This document shows positions 44,900-52,805 of a stretch of 64,000 bases of DNA, in pieces. The DNA comes from WJLG01 sp964602485 (GTDB lineage: Bacteria > Patescibacteriota > Patescibacteriia > Patescibacteriales > WJLG01): contig CAZRQU010000002.1 in assembly GCA_964602485.1 (NCBI GenBank), forward strand, positions 62,001 to 126,000, read 5' to 3'. The notes below the pieces were generated by a model. It worked only from the letters and a program-made list of their open reading frames with translations. It made no database searches and was not told the DNA's origin. The position numbers and the translations under genes are program-made. The first letter of the stretch is position 1, and each line of letters begins with the position of its first letter.

Positions 44900-46645
44900 T
44901 CAGGAGCTTAAGTTTAGCCATTCGTCTTCTTTTTCCGTGATCTTTTCTTTTACCAAGCTAAGTTCTTCTACTTTCTCCTGTTTTGGGTCGGTTGGATTCT
45001 CATAAAAATATTCTACCAGTTCCAATTGTTTTTTGTTAAGTTTCTCCAACTGCTTCTCCAGTCTATTGGCCTGTTTCATCCTTTCTCTTCTTTTTCTTTC
45101 TGCCTCTTTGGCTTCGGTGGTCTTTTTTTGTTTTACGCTTTTGCTCTCTATAGAAAGATAAAGCTCTTCTCTTAATTTTTCAATATAGTCTTCATAGCTC
45201 TCAAGTTTCATTTTGGCTTGGCCATTCTTTAGTTCAACCAAGCCGGTCGCTACCAAACTAGTAAAGGTTCTATCATGGCTAGTGAACAAGACCGTACCAT
45301 TGAATTTTTTAAGCGCATCAGCTAAAGCTTCCACTGTTTCAAAGTCCAAATGGCAAGTCGGCTCATCTAGCAGAAATATATCTGGATTTGATAACAAGAT
45401 GCCTGCTAGCAGTAGTCTGGATCTTTCTCCACCAGAAAGCACACCTATTCTTTTTTTAAGATCATGATCACGAAAAAGGAAGTCCGAAGCCATTTTAAGG
45501 ATCGATTCAGTGGTATGTTTGGCCGTGGCCAGTCTGGTTAGGTAGTCCAATATTTGTTCTTTAGGATCGAGTTTTTCTATCGGGTCGGGGCCATGATAAG
45601 CGATCTTGGTATCCTTTGACCAGCGATACGAACCGGCGATCGGTTCTAAAAAATCGGTTATTGTTCTTAGAAAAGTGGTTTTCCCTTGTCCGTTCATTCC
45701 CAAAAAAGCGATCCTCTCCCCTGCCCTGATATTTATGTTAATATCACCCACAACCACTTTGTCCCCGTAGCCTATGGATAGATCCCTGGTTCTAAGGGCA
45801 AAATTCTTCCTTTTTACAACGTTTGGTATCACTATTCTGGTGATCCCGGCTTTGCTTTCTATGGTTATTCTTTTTTCTTCCAGTTTTTTTATCTTTTTTA
45901 AATAAGACTGAGCCTGTTTGGCTTTTGATGATTTGTATCTAAATCTATCCACGAAGTCTTTTAGGTGTTCTTGCTGGCTTTCTATGCTTTTGTTGGCTTT
46001 GACCTCGCTAGATAGCTTCTGTTCCTTAAAAACCAAATAATCTTCAATTCCTCCCGGATAATGATAACACCCGGAAGAAGATATTTCGATAGTTTCTTGG
46101 CAGGTTCTTTTTAAGAATTCACGATCATGCGAGATGATCATAAAGCTACTACTGTAGGAATTGAGATATTTTTCCAGTAACAACAAGGTTGTTAGGTCCA
46201 GATAGTTAGTTGGTTCATCCAAAAGAAAAAGATTTGGTTTTTTTAAGAGCATTTCCGTTAGCTTTAAACGCATTCTCCAACCACCGGAAAGACCGTCTGC
46301 CTCTTGGTTCAGCTTTTCTTCGTCTATTTGGAATTTAGAGGCGACCTTTCTGATCTCCCATTCTTCTGCCCCACTATTTTTAAGATATTCTAAAGCACTT
46401 TCCCCCTTTTTAAAGGTTTCTTGCTGTTTTAAATAGCCGATATGAGCTTTTTTGCCAATAATAATACTACCCTCGTCGGCTTTTTCTTCTCCATTAAGTA
46501 TTCTAAAAAGAGTTGATTTTCCAGAACCATTTTTGCCAATAACTCCTATCTTTTGTTTTTCAGCTACTGTAAAGGATAGATTGGAAAATATCTTTTGTCC
46601 TGAATATTCTTTACTAAGGTCGCTTACCTGTAATAGTATTCCCAT
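44900..46645 (-). CDS. ABC-F family ATPase (ribosome-associated)
   Basis: 581 aa, two ABC domains with no membrane segment. Domain 1: GKNGSGKST and LSGGWRMR, LLDEPTNYLDL. Domain 2: GMNGQGKTT and LSGGERSRL, LLDEPTCHLDF. The inter-domain linker (about 215-285) is Lys-rich and helical, as in ABC-F proteins that enter the ribosomal E site; a C-terminal coiled coil follows (about 510-580). Translation factor or antibiotic-protection type cannot be told apart. Followed upstream by the flavoprotein gene (7-bp gap). Confidence 0.92.
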   Translation of the reverse strand: MGILLQVSDLSKEYSGQKIFSNLSFTVAEKQKIGVIGKNGSGKSTLFRILNGEEKADEGSIIIGKKAHIGYLKQQETFKKGESALEYLKNSGAEEWEIRKVASKFQIDEEKLNQEADGLSGGWRMRLKLTEMLLKKPNLFLLDEPTNYLDLTTLLLLEKYLNSYSSSFMIISHDREFLKRTCQETIEISSSGCYHYPGGIEDYLVFKEQKLSSEVKANKSIESQQEHLKDFVDRFRYKSSKAKQAQSYLKKIKKLEEKRITIESKAGITRIVIPNVVKRKNFALRTRDLSIGYGDKVVVGDININIRAGERIAFLGMNGQGKTTFLRTITDFLEPIAGSYRWSKDTKIAYHGPDPIEKLDPKEQILDYLTRLATAKHTTESILKMASDFLFRDHDLKKRIGVLSGGERSRLLLAGILLSNPDIFLLDEPTCHLDFETVEALADALKKFNGTVLFTSHDRTFTSLVATGLVELKNGQAKMKLESYEDYIEKLREELYLSIESKSVKQKKTTEAKEAERKRRERMKQANRLEKQLEKLNKKQLELVEYFYENPTDPKQEKVEELSLVKEKITEKEDEWLNLSS

Positions 46646-46652
46646 AATTCAA

Positions 46653-47867
46653 TTAATTTACACTGCTACCCGCCAAAGCTCCAGTGCTCCAAGCTAGCTG
46701 TAGATTGTATCCGCCTGTTGGTCCGTGAACATCCAACACTTCACCGGCTAAGAAAAGATTATCGATCATTTTTGACCTCATTGTCTTTGGATCAACTTCT
46801 TTTATATCCACCCCGCCGGCAGTAACAATAGCCTTGTCAAAACCGGCCAGGCCCTTTACCTCGAATTCAAAGTTCTTTATTAACTTAACAAGTCTTTGTC
46901 TTTCTGCTTTGCTTATCCCGTTTATTTTTTTATCTTCTCGAACACCACACCTTTTCAAGATATGTGGGATTATTTTCTTTGGCAATAAAGCCTCTAAAGT
47001 ATTTTTTATTTGCTTGTTCTTTTGCTCTTCAAAAAGGCTTAATATTTTTTTATCTGGTTCATCTTCTTCTGCTTGAAAGTCTATCTTTAGTTTTATATCT
47101 TTATTCTCTTGGTTCATTATCTTGCTTAGACCAAAAATAGCCGGACCACTTAAGCCATTTGCAGTGAAAATTGCATCACCCTGGCTTGAATTTGGCTTTT
47201 TTTGCCCCACTAATTCAAAGGCAACATCCTTAAGGCTCGATCCTTCCAGCTCTTCAACTATTTTATCTTTTAGTATAATAGGTGCTAGAACTGGCTTAGG
47301 TTCTACTATGGTGTGCCCCATTTTTTTAAGCCAAGCATAGGCATCACCGCTGGAGCCGGTAGCCGGATATGATCTTCCACCAGTTGTTATGATAAATTTA
47401 TCAGCCGTTACTTCTTGTCCGCCTTGAAGAATTATTTTGTTTATTCTCTTTTTTGAAAAAAATATATCTTTTACCGTGCTTTCTAAGTTTACTTTTACTT
47501 TATTTTTTTCTAAATTTTTAACTAGACATTCCAAAACATCTTTAGACTTATCTGAAACCGGAAAAACTCTTCCTTTATCTTCTGTCTTTGTTTTAAGTCC
47601 GCAGTTTTCAAAAAAATTTACAACATCTTGGTTTGAAAAAGTATTAAAAGCTGAATAAAGGAATTTTCCATTATCGTAGACGCTTATCATTTTTCTTATA
47701 TCTTCTTCGGCATTGGTGATATTACAACGTCCATTACCGGTCATTAGAAGTTTTGTTCCCAGTCGTTCATTTTTCTCAAGCAAAAGAACAGACAAGCCTT
47801 TTTCGCCTGCCTTGATCCCAGCCATTATCCCGGCTGGTCCCCCACCGATTATAACAAGGTCGTACAT
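46653..47867 (-). CDS. HI0933/YhiN-family FAD-dependent oxidoreductase
   Basis: 404 aa. N-terminal dinucleotide-binding GGGPAGIMAG (about residues 8-17), then LLEKNERLGTKLLMTGNGRCNITN, the family hallmark, a FATGGRSYPATGSSGDAY-like segment (TTGGRSYPATG), and the C-terminal LFLAGEVLDVHGPTGGYNLQ. Proposed roles in this family include flavin-dependent reductions; substrate unknown. Cotranscribed with the ABC-F gene. Confidence 0.92.
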   Translation of the reverse strand: MYDLVIIGGGPAGIMAGIKAGEKGLSVLLLEKNERLGTKLLMTGNGRCNITNAEEDIRKMISVYDNGKFLYSAFNTFSNQDVVNFFENCGLKTKTEDKGRVFPVSDKSKDVLECLVKNLEKNKVKVNLESTVKDIFFSKKRINKIILQGGQEVTADKFIITTGGRSYPATGSSGDAYAWLKKMGHTIVEPKPVLAPIILKDKIVEELEGSSLKDVAFELVGQKKPNSSQGDAIFTANGLSGPAIFGLSKIMNQENKDIKLKIDFQAEEDEPDKKILSLFEEQKNKQIKNTLEALLPKKIIPHILKRCGVREDKKINGISKAERQRLVKLIKNFEFEVKGLAGFDKAIVTAGGVDIKEVDPKTMRSKMIDNLFLAGEVLDVHGPTGGYNLQLAWSTGALAGSSVN

Positions 47868-47870
47868 GTA

Positions 47871-47935
47871 GTTAATTAGCGTGTTGGTTAATTAGGTACT
47901 TAGGGCAATGATAAATGATGGGCGATAAAAGATAA
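47871..47935. repeat. Left copy of a composite AT-rich repeat
   Basis: Starts with GTTAATTAG, then GGTTAATTAGGTACTTAGGG, then GATAAA-type words (GATAAATGATGGGCGATAAA). The same order appears inverted at 51066-51150, bracketing a 3.3-kb accessory segment. Confidence 0.55.
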
Positions 47936-47975
47936 ATTAAAAGGCTAAAAGTAAAGGCTTGCCCCAATCCAATTA

Positions 47976-47993
47976 TAGATCTTCAAACTTCAA
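47976..47993. repeat. 18-bp direct repeat, copy 1
   Basis: TAGATCTTCAAACTTCAA, identical at 48928-48945; the pair flanks the methyltransferase gene. Each copy is preceded by a CCCCAAT-CAA-type word. Confidence 0.65.
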
Positions 47994-48014
47994 CTGGCAA
48001 AAAAGCCTTAATTC

Positions 48015-48039
48015 CTTGCCTACTGGCAAGCAGGGAGGC
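48015..48039. repeat. Palindromic GCC/GGC repeat, copy 1
   Basis: CTTGCC-tact-GGCAAG hairpin followed by CAGGGAGGC. Homologous to the CCTGCC-tatc-GGCAGG hairpin at 48881-48900. Confidence 0.55.
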
Positions 48040-48060
48040 TTAACTCCAGTTTTGATCAAT

Positions 48061-48828
48061 TTATTTTTTCCCATACGCTACCAAAACCTCTCCGTTTTGC
48101 GTGATGGTTTTATTTGTTCCGGCTATGGATAAAAAATTGTTTTCTACATCAGAGAGATATTCTTCTCTTTTCTTTGCACTCATTGCTAGGTAGAAAGAAT
48201 TTGTTTTTATGTCTTCGATCATTTTTTTCAGATCAGTCTTGCTTTTGAACTCGACCTTTTCGGTTTTTACATCTCTGAATCCTAGTTTTTTTAAAGTATC
48301 GACAAGAAATTCATTATTATTTTTATATTTGTTCACAAATGACTTTATTTTATATTTTTTTCTCAACTCACTGAAATTAATAAGATCTTCTTTATGCCTC
48401 CGCCAAAAAACAAAAAATATCCCCTCCGGCTTGAGCGTTCTTTTAATTTCTTTTATTGCCTTTTTGGTACTAAACCAATGAAATGCCGTCCCGGCGATAA
48501 TTGCATCAAAGTATCCACTGTTAAAAGGCATTTCTTCTGCTCGGGTTTGTTTGTACTTTATTTTTAAAGATTTTTCTTTAGCGCTTTTTTTGGCCACTTT
48601 AAGCATCCCCTTGTCTGGATCACCGCCAATTATCACAGAATCCTTAAAGATCTTAACTAATGGTTCAGTTGATTTTCCAGTGCCACAACCAATATCAAGT
48701 ATCCTGTATTTTTTATTGGGTCCGCCAAGTATCTTCGCCAGCAACTTATACACCCTAATATCATATGAGCCGCGATATTTTTGGTAGTTTTCAGCAACAG
48801 CACCAAAAGATAAAGACCTTTTAAACAT
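48061..48828 (-). CDS. Class I SAM-dependent methyltransferase
   Basis: 255 aa. Rossmann fold with the SAM motif ILDIGCGTGKST (about residues 42-53), the acidic ring-contact GGDPDKGM, and the post-motif IIAGTAFHWFS (about 110-120), typical of the UbiE/ubiquinone-type small-molecule methyltransferase superfamily. Substrate unknown. It is flanked by direct and palindromic repeats, and its codon use is more AT-rich than that of the neighbours, consistent with an accessory gene. Confidence 0.88.
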   Translation of the reverse strand: MFKRSLSFGAVAENYQKYRGSYDIRVYKLLAKILGGPNKKYRILDIGCGTGKSTEPLVKIFKDSVIIGGDPDKGMLKVAKKSAKEKSLKIKYKQTRAEEMPFNSGYFDAIIAGTAFHWFSTKKAIKEIKRTLKPEGIFFVFWRRHKEDLINFSELRKKYKIKSFVNKYKNNNEFLVDTLKKLGFRDVKTEKVEFKSKTDLKKMIEDIKTNSFYLAMSAKKREEYLSDVENNFLSIAGTNKTITQNGEVLVAYGKK

Positions 48829-48880
48829 ATTAATAGTATCAATTTATAGTTATAAACCTTCAATTATAAAATCCTAATTT

Positions 48881-48900
48881 CCTGCCTATCGGCAGGCAGG
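48881..48900. repeat. Palindromic GCC/GGC repeat, copy 2
   Basis: CCTGCC-tatc-GGCAGG plus CAGG, immediately followed by CCTGACCCCAATT. Confidence 0.6.
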
Positions 48901-48927
48901 CCTGACCCCAATTCAAATTTACAATAA

Positions 48928-48945
48928 TAGATCTTCAAACTTCAA
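48928..48945. repeat. 18-bp direct repeat, copy 2
   Basis: Identical to 47976-47993. Confidence 0.65.
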
Positions 48946-48975
48946 TTATAGTAGAAATCTTATAATTCAAGTTTG

Positions 48976-49014
48976 CCCTGTGAAATTCAGCGCTAGCTGA
49001 ATATTTAACAGGGG
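48976..49014. repeat. Compound hairpin element next to a CTGACCCC word
   Basis: Outer arms CCCTGT / ACAGGG, inner arms ATTCAGC / GCTGAAT around GCTA. Followed directly by CCTGACCCC and then GACCCCAATTC. Confidence 0.6.
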
Positions 49015-49042
49015 CCTGACCCCATTATGACCCCAATTCAAA

Positions 49043-50008
49043 TTATAAGCTATTGATCCTAAAACTCGAAACAATATCATGAAAAGTTTTTAGTGATCCT
49101 GACTTATCATCACCGCATATCTCCAAACCGAAGGTATAGAATCGTCCTGTTTTAGGCATGATCACCCATTCAATATGGCAAGAAGTCCCTCCTTCCATGG
49201 AATTAACGAAAGTTTTATATGCCTTTTCTCCGTTTACGGTCATTTCTTCAAAGTCCGCCGGCCATTCTGCAACAGCACTGCGATCTCTCATCCATTCTAC
49301 CGGTGTCAGCCCTTCCGGGTTTCCCCATACACCCAAGGCGAAGTGTCCGCCACTATTGATCCTGAAGCTCGGATTTCCTTTAGTGCCTCTTTCAAATACT
49401 TGATCGGTTATTTGCACTAGACTATCATCATATTGAATACTATAGCCGTATTCTTCATTTTTATAGGTTTCAAGCTCTTCATCAACATCGGACACTTTCC
49501 TCATATTCCAAGGCTTTTCACTATCGATCGATTCGAAAATACCGCACGATATACCCATTCCACATTCGCCGACTATTCTAAGGCGATTGTCCGAAAGCCA
49601 CTCACCATATTCACTTCCGCTTTCTTTAGTATCATAAATAGCGTCAGACTCGATCTCGTAAACTTCAACAAACACATGTTCCCACCCTTTACTGCCAAGC
49701 ATAATGAACTCATTATTTGGTGACAACTCTGCTTTTTCATAGCTTTTAATGTTTGCAATATTTTCTTCATCATCTGTTGAACTAGCTATTATTTCTTCTT
49801 CTCCACTTTCATTGATATAATAGACATCTCCATTTTCAATATATACACTTTCTTGGCTTTGTTTATCTTGAATATTGCTAGTAATATCTTCAGTAAGATC
49901 ATCTGCTTTATTTTGGCCGGCATCCATCAAGATGTCAGCATTTTGTTCGCCCATTGAACAGCTAGCAAGCAGAACAGCTGATAATAGGATAAAAAATGTT
50001 TTTTTCAT
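49043..50008 (-). CDS. Lipoprotein, 321 aa (paralogue of the one at 44079)
   Basis: Signal peptide with a lipobox (LASCS, Cys at about residue 17). The first 45 residues resemble the 44079 lipoprotein closely, and so does the sequence just upstream of the start (GGTTGGTTAATT on the plus strand in both). After that the two diverge: this protein has a beta-rich middle (about 60-180) and a C-terminal domain with GYSIQYDDS and two Cys that could pair. Function unknown. Repeats flank it on both sides. Confidence 0.8.
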   Translation of the reverse strand: MKKTFFILLSAVLLASCSMGEQNADILMDAGQNKADDLTEDITSNIQDKQSQESVYIENGDVYYINESGEEEIIASSTDDEENIANIKSYEKAELSPNNEFIMLGSKGWEHVFVEVYEIESDAIYDTKESGSEYGEWLSDNRLRIVGECGMGISCGIFESIDSEKPWNMRKVSDVDEELETYKNEEYGYSIQYDDSLVQITDQVFERGTKGNPSFRINSGGHFALGVWGNPEGLTPVEWMRDRSAVAEWPADFEEMTVNGEKAYKTFVNSMEGGTSCHIEWVIMPKTGRFYTFGLEICGDDKSGSLKTFHDIVSSFRINSL

Positions 50009-50337
50009 ATTGGTTGGTTAATTAGTGTATTAGTTAGTTAATTAATTGAAGACTGTAGTTTAAAAATTTATAATTTGCTAATTGCACTCTGCAATTTGCA
50101 CTTTTGCTTAACCGCAGTCTCCTGCTAAGGCACTGCGACGTTTTTTTATTTTTCAGCACCACGGCCTTTTGGCGATAGTTTATGGCTATGTTAATAAACA
50201 AAAAGCATAAAAGATCAAAAAACAAGACCTGACCCTAATTCTAATTAAAACAAGAAAGAGAATATTATATATAATCAATTTTCTACTATATCTTGAAAAA
50301 CTTGACTTAATATATCTGACCCTAATTGACCCTAATT
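50009..50337. other. Gene-free repeat-rich spacer
   Basis: No supported gene; a 63-codon frame here is made of repeat words. It holds TTAGTTAATTAA-type repeats (to about 50045), a GCAATTTGC-rich stretch (about 50080-50105), a CGCAGT / ACTGCG hairpin followed by TTTTTTT on the plus strand (50113-50147), and three CTGACCCTAATT words (from 50230, 50311 and 50324). Confidence 0.6.
50224..50235. repeat. AAGACCTGACCC, left arm of an inverted pair
   Basis: Identical and inverted to 51051-51062; the pair encloses the Nudix gene and a gene fragment. Confidence 0.65.
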
Positions 50338-50778
50338 CTAATTCTTTTCTATTGCAAATATTGCCATTTGCTTAATACTTGGAGGCAGATTTTCTAACAC
50401 TTTTATTTCTTCGAGATTAAACCATTTTAAATCCTTACTCTCATGATTTTTTATAAAGTTAGAATTATTAACAGTTCCAAGATAATAAGAACAATAATGA
50501 TCATGATCCCCTACATTATGCAAATTAGCATGGAATGGCACAGCTAATTTCTTAATTTCCTCAGGGGCTTGATTAAGTTCACTAAAATTTATTAATTTTA
50601 AATTTAATCCTGTCTCTTCCTTTACTTCTCTTATGATTGCCATATCAGGGGTTTCACTTAAATCTATATGCCCGCCTGGGAAAAGCCATTTGTTTAATTT
50701 TTTATGGCGCATAAGCAAAATTTTTCCATCTAAAACAATACATGCTCCAACAGTTAAATCGATTTTTTTTGTTTTCAT
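50338..50778 (-). CDS. Nudix hydrolase in the repeat-flanked segment
   Basis: 146 aa. Complete Nudix box (GGHIDLSETPDMA then REVKEETGL, about residues 34-58). The strand pattern suggests an MutT/ADP-ribose-type single-domain protein; substrate unknown. It starts 7 bp after the stop of a truncated frame on the same strand. AT-rich codon use compared with the aminoacyl-tRNA synthetase genes next to it. Confidence 0.87.
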   Translation of the reverse strand: MKTKKIDLTVGACIVLDGKILLMRHKKLNKWLFPGGHIDLSETPDMAIIREVKEETGLNLKLINFSELNQAPEEIKKLAVPFHANLHNVGDHDHYCSYYLGTVNNSNFIKNHESKDLKWFNLEEIKVLENLPPSIKQMAIFAIEKN

Positions 50779-50785
50779 AATAAAA

Positions 50786-51043
50786 TCACCTTTTATTGTA
50801 TATTCTTATATGTTGCTCTGCAATATCTTTTTGTTCAGAATAATTTAAATCATGTAATCCTTGAAGAGAAAAACCATTATCTAATTTGTTCAAACAAAAT
50901 ACCAAACTGCCATAAACTAAATCAAGAACTTTTGATGGGACAACTGAATATCTTAGATTAATTGGTTCTCCTTCATTAATTATTCCTGGTAAAGTTTTTT
51001 CGAACTCAACTCTTTTTGAACTTCCTGATACTAATAATGTTTT
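50786..51043 (-). pseudogene. 3' fragment of an unidentified gene
   Basis: An open frame of about 85 codons with normal protein character (KTLLVSGSSKRVEF at its start, NYSEQKDIAEQHIRIYNKR at its end) but no usable start codon before its upstream stop. Its 5' end runs into an AAGACCTGACCCC repeat word, as if the gene had been cut there. The stop lies 7 bp before the Nudix start, as in an operon. Family not recognised. Confidence 0.55.
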
Positions 51044-51050
51044 GGTTTTG

Positions 51051-51062
51051 GGGTCAGGTCTT
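51051..51062. repeat. AAGACCTGACCC, right arm of an inverted pair (minus-strand orientation)
   Basis: Reads GGGTCAGGTCTT on the plus strand. It marks the break of the fragment at 50786-51043. Confidence 0.65.
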
Positions 51063-51065
51063 GAA

Positions 51066-51150
51066 TTATAAGGTTTTATCTCTTATCCTTTATCGCTTAT
51101 TGTTATCCCAAGTACCTAATCAACTAAGCAACCAATTAACTAATTGAAGA
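51066..51150. repeat. Right, inverted copy of the composite AT-rich repeat
   Basis: On the minus strand: TTAGTTAATTGG, then TTAGTTGATTAGGTACTTGGG, then GATAAA words, the same order as at 47871-47935. Overlaps the last codons of gltX. Confidence 0.55.
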
Positions 51151-52638
51151 TTGAAGTTTTACGATTGTCTCATTGCGCCCTAGCGCATCGGCCATTTCAA
51201 ATGGGCTTGGGCTTGCTTTTTCACCTGTTAGCGCCACACGCATTGGCCATAAGTAATCACCATTTCCCCTATCATCACCAGCAGTCTGCTCTTTAATGTG
51301 TTCTATAGTTATCTTTTCCAGATTCTCTTTATTCCAGTCTTTTTCATCTACTTTCTCAAATAGCTCTACTAGCTCGGCTAGGCACTTTTTAGCGCCAGCA
51401 AGGTCTGATTTCTTCCATTTAAGCATTTCTGGGTCGATATTCAGCTCGTCTTTGAAAAAATATGTGGTCATTTCAGCTACATCTGGGATCAGCTTCATTC
51501 TGTCGCGGGCTAAAAGCAAAACCTTTTTTAAGAAGTCATCTTTTTTCTTATCAACATTACCCGTAAGTTCAAAATTCTTTTCCAAATACGGCCGGCAGAT
51601 CTTAAGTAATTCATCTATATCTTTGGCTCTGATATGAGCACCGTTTAGATAATCCAGCTTTTCGGTATCAAAAACCGCCGGAGAGGTGGTTATATCCTCC
51701 ATTTTGAATTTATCTATGATCTCGGCAACGGTCATCACTTCGGACACGCTTTCGCCGTATTCGGTTTCGCCCGAGTATGGCGACCAGCCAAGGAGAGCTA
51801 TGAAGTTAAGAATTGCTTCCGGCAAGTAGCCCTTGTCTCGGTAATCTTCCACATTCACATCCCCTTGCCTTTTGGAAAGCTTGCCTCCGGTCTTGTTGAG
51901 TATCAAAGACGGATGTATGAATTTAGGTGGTTCCCAGCCCAAGGCTCGGTAAAGCAAAATGTTCTTTGGTAAACTAGCTATCCACTCCTCACTTCTAAGC
52001 ACATGAGTGATCTCCATAAGGTGGTCATCTACCACAGCTGCAAATTGGTAAGTTGGAATACCGTTTGATTTTATAAGCACATGATCATCTAGTTCTTCAG
52101 CTTGGAATTTAAGCTCACCGCGAAGTTCGTCATTTACTACCACTTCCCCGCTTTCCGGCATTGCTTGGCGTATTACGGCCTTTTCTCCGGCTTCTATGCG
52201 CTTTTTGGCCTCTTCTAAGCTAACTTTTTTACAAACACGGTCGTATCTTGGCGCTTTTTTAGCCGCCTGTTGCTCGTCTCGCATTTCTTGCAATCTTTGG
52301 GGAGTGCAGAAGCAATAATAAGCTTTACCCTCTTCTATGAGTTGTTCAGCATATTTTTTATATATATCTAGTCTTTCGGTTTGAATATATGGCCCAAAAT
52401 CACCACCAATTCCAGCCCCTTCATCAAATTCGATACCGCACCACTTCATAATATCAAGTAGTCTTGGCACCGCATCTTCCACGGCTCTTTTTTGGTCGGT
52501 GTCCTCTACTCTAAGAATCAATTTGCCATTATATTTCTTAGCGATCAGGTGATCAAAAAAGGCATTTCTCAGGTTGCCGATGTGTAAATATCCGGTTGGA
52601 GACGGCGCAAAGCGCACGCGTATCTGTTTTTCGCTCAT
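51136..52638 (-). CDS. gltX: Glutamyl-tRNA synthetase
   Basis: Charges tRNA-Glu (and perhaps tRNA-Gln for transamidation). 500 aa. HIGH-type motif in SPTGYLHIGNL (about residues 12-22), VEDTDQKR, and the KMSKS loop as KLSKRQG (about 253-259). The C-terminal anticodon-binding half is all-helical as expected. The last codons overlap an AT-rich repeat, which may have shaped its C-terminus. Confidence 0.96.
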   Translation of the reverse strand: MSEKQIRVRFAPSPTGYLHIGNLRNAFFDHLIAKKYNGKLILRVEDTDQKRAVEDAVPRLLDIMKWCGIEFDEGAGIGGDFGPYIQTERLDIYKKYAEQLIEEGKAYYCFCTPQRLQEMRDEQQAAKKAPRYDRVCKKVSLEEAKKRIEAGEKAVIRQAMPESGEVVVNDELRGELKFQAEELDDHVLIKSNGIPTYQFAAVVDDHLMEITHVLRSEEWIASLPKNILLYRALGWEPPKFIHPSLILNKTGGKLSKRQGDVNVEDYRDKGYLPEAILNFIALLGWSPYSGETEYGESVSEVMTVAEIIDKFKMEDITTSPAVFDTEKLDYLNGAHIRAKDIDELLKICRPYLEKNFELTGNVDKKKDDFLKKVLLLARDRMKLIPDVAEMTTYFFKDELNIDPEMLKWKKSDLAGAKKCLAELVELFEKVDEKDWNKENLEKITIEHIKEQTAGDDRGNGDYLWPMRVALTGEKASPSPFEMADALGRNETIVKLQSSIS

Positions 52639-52712
52639 ATTTAAGTTATTTTAGATTATTATTGATATTTTTATATTATCACAATTTCCAAAAAAATAAA
52701 GGGCAAAATAAA

Positions 52713-52740
52713 ATCCGCCCTCAATAAACTTGGGCGGGTT
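52713..52740 (-). terminator. Terminator of the WecG-Nudix gene
   Basis: AACCCGCCC / GGGCGGATT arms on the minus strand, 11-nt loop, then TTTATTTTG. Confidence 0.75.
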
Positions 52741-52805
52741 TGATATATTAATAATTAAATATTAGACCTTATTTAAAAATTTCAAATTTCAAATTAAAAA
52801 TTTCT

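Noticed and set aside
50034..50225. 63-codon leftward frame in the spacer after the lipoprotein
   Set aside because: Composed of intergenic repeat words and contains a hairpin with T-run; no start signal.
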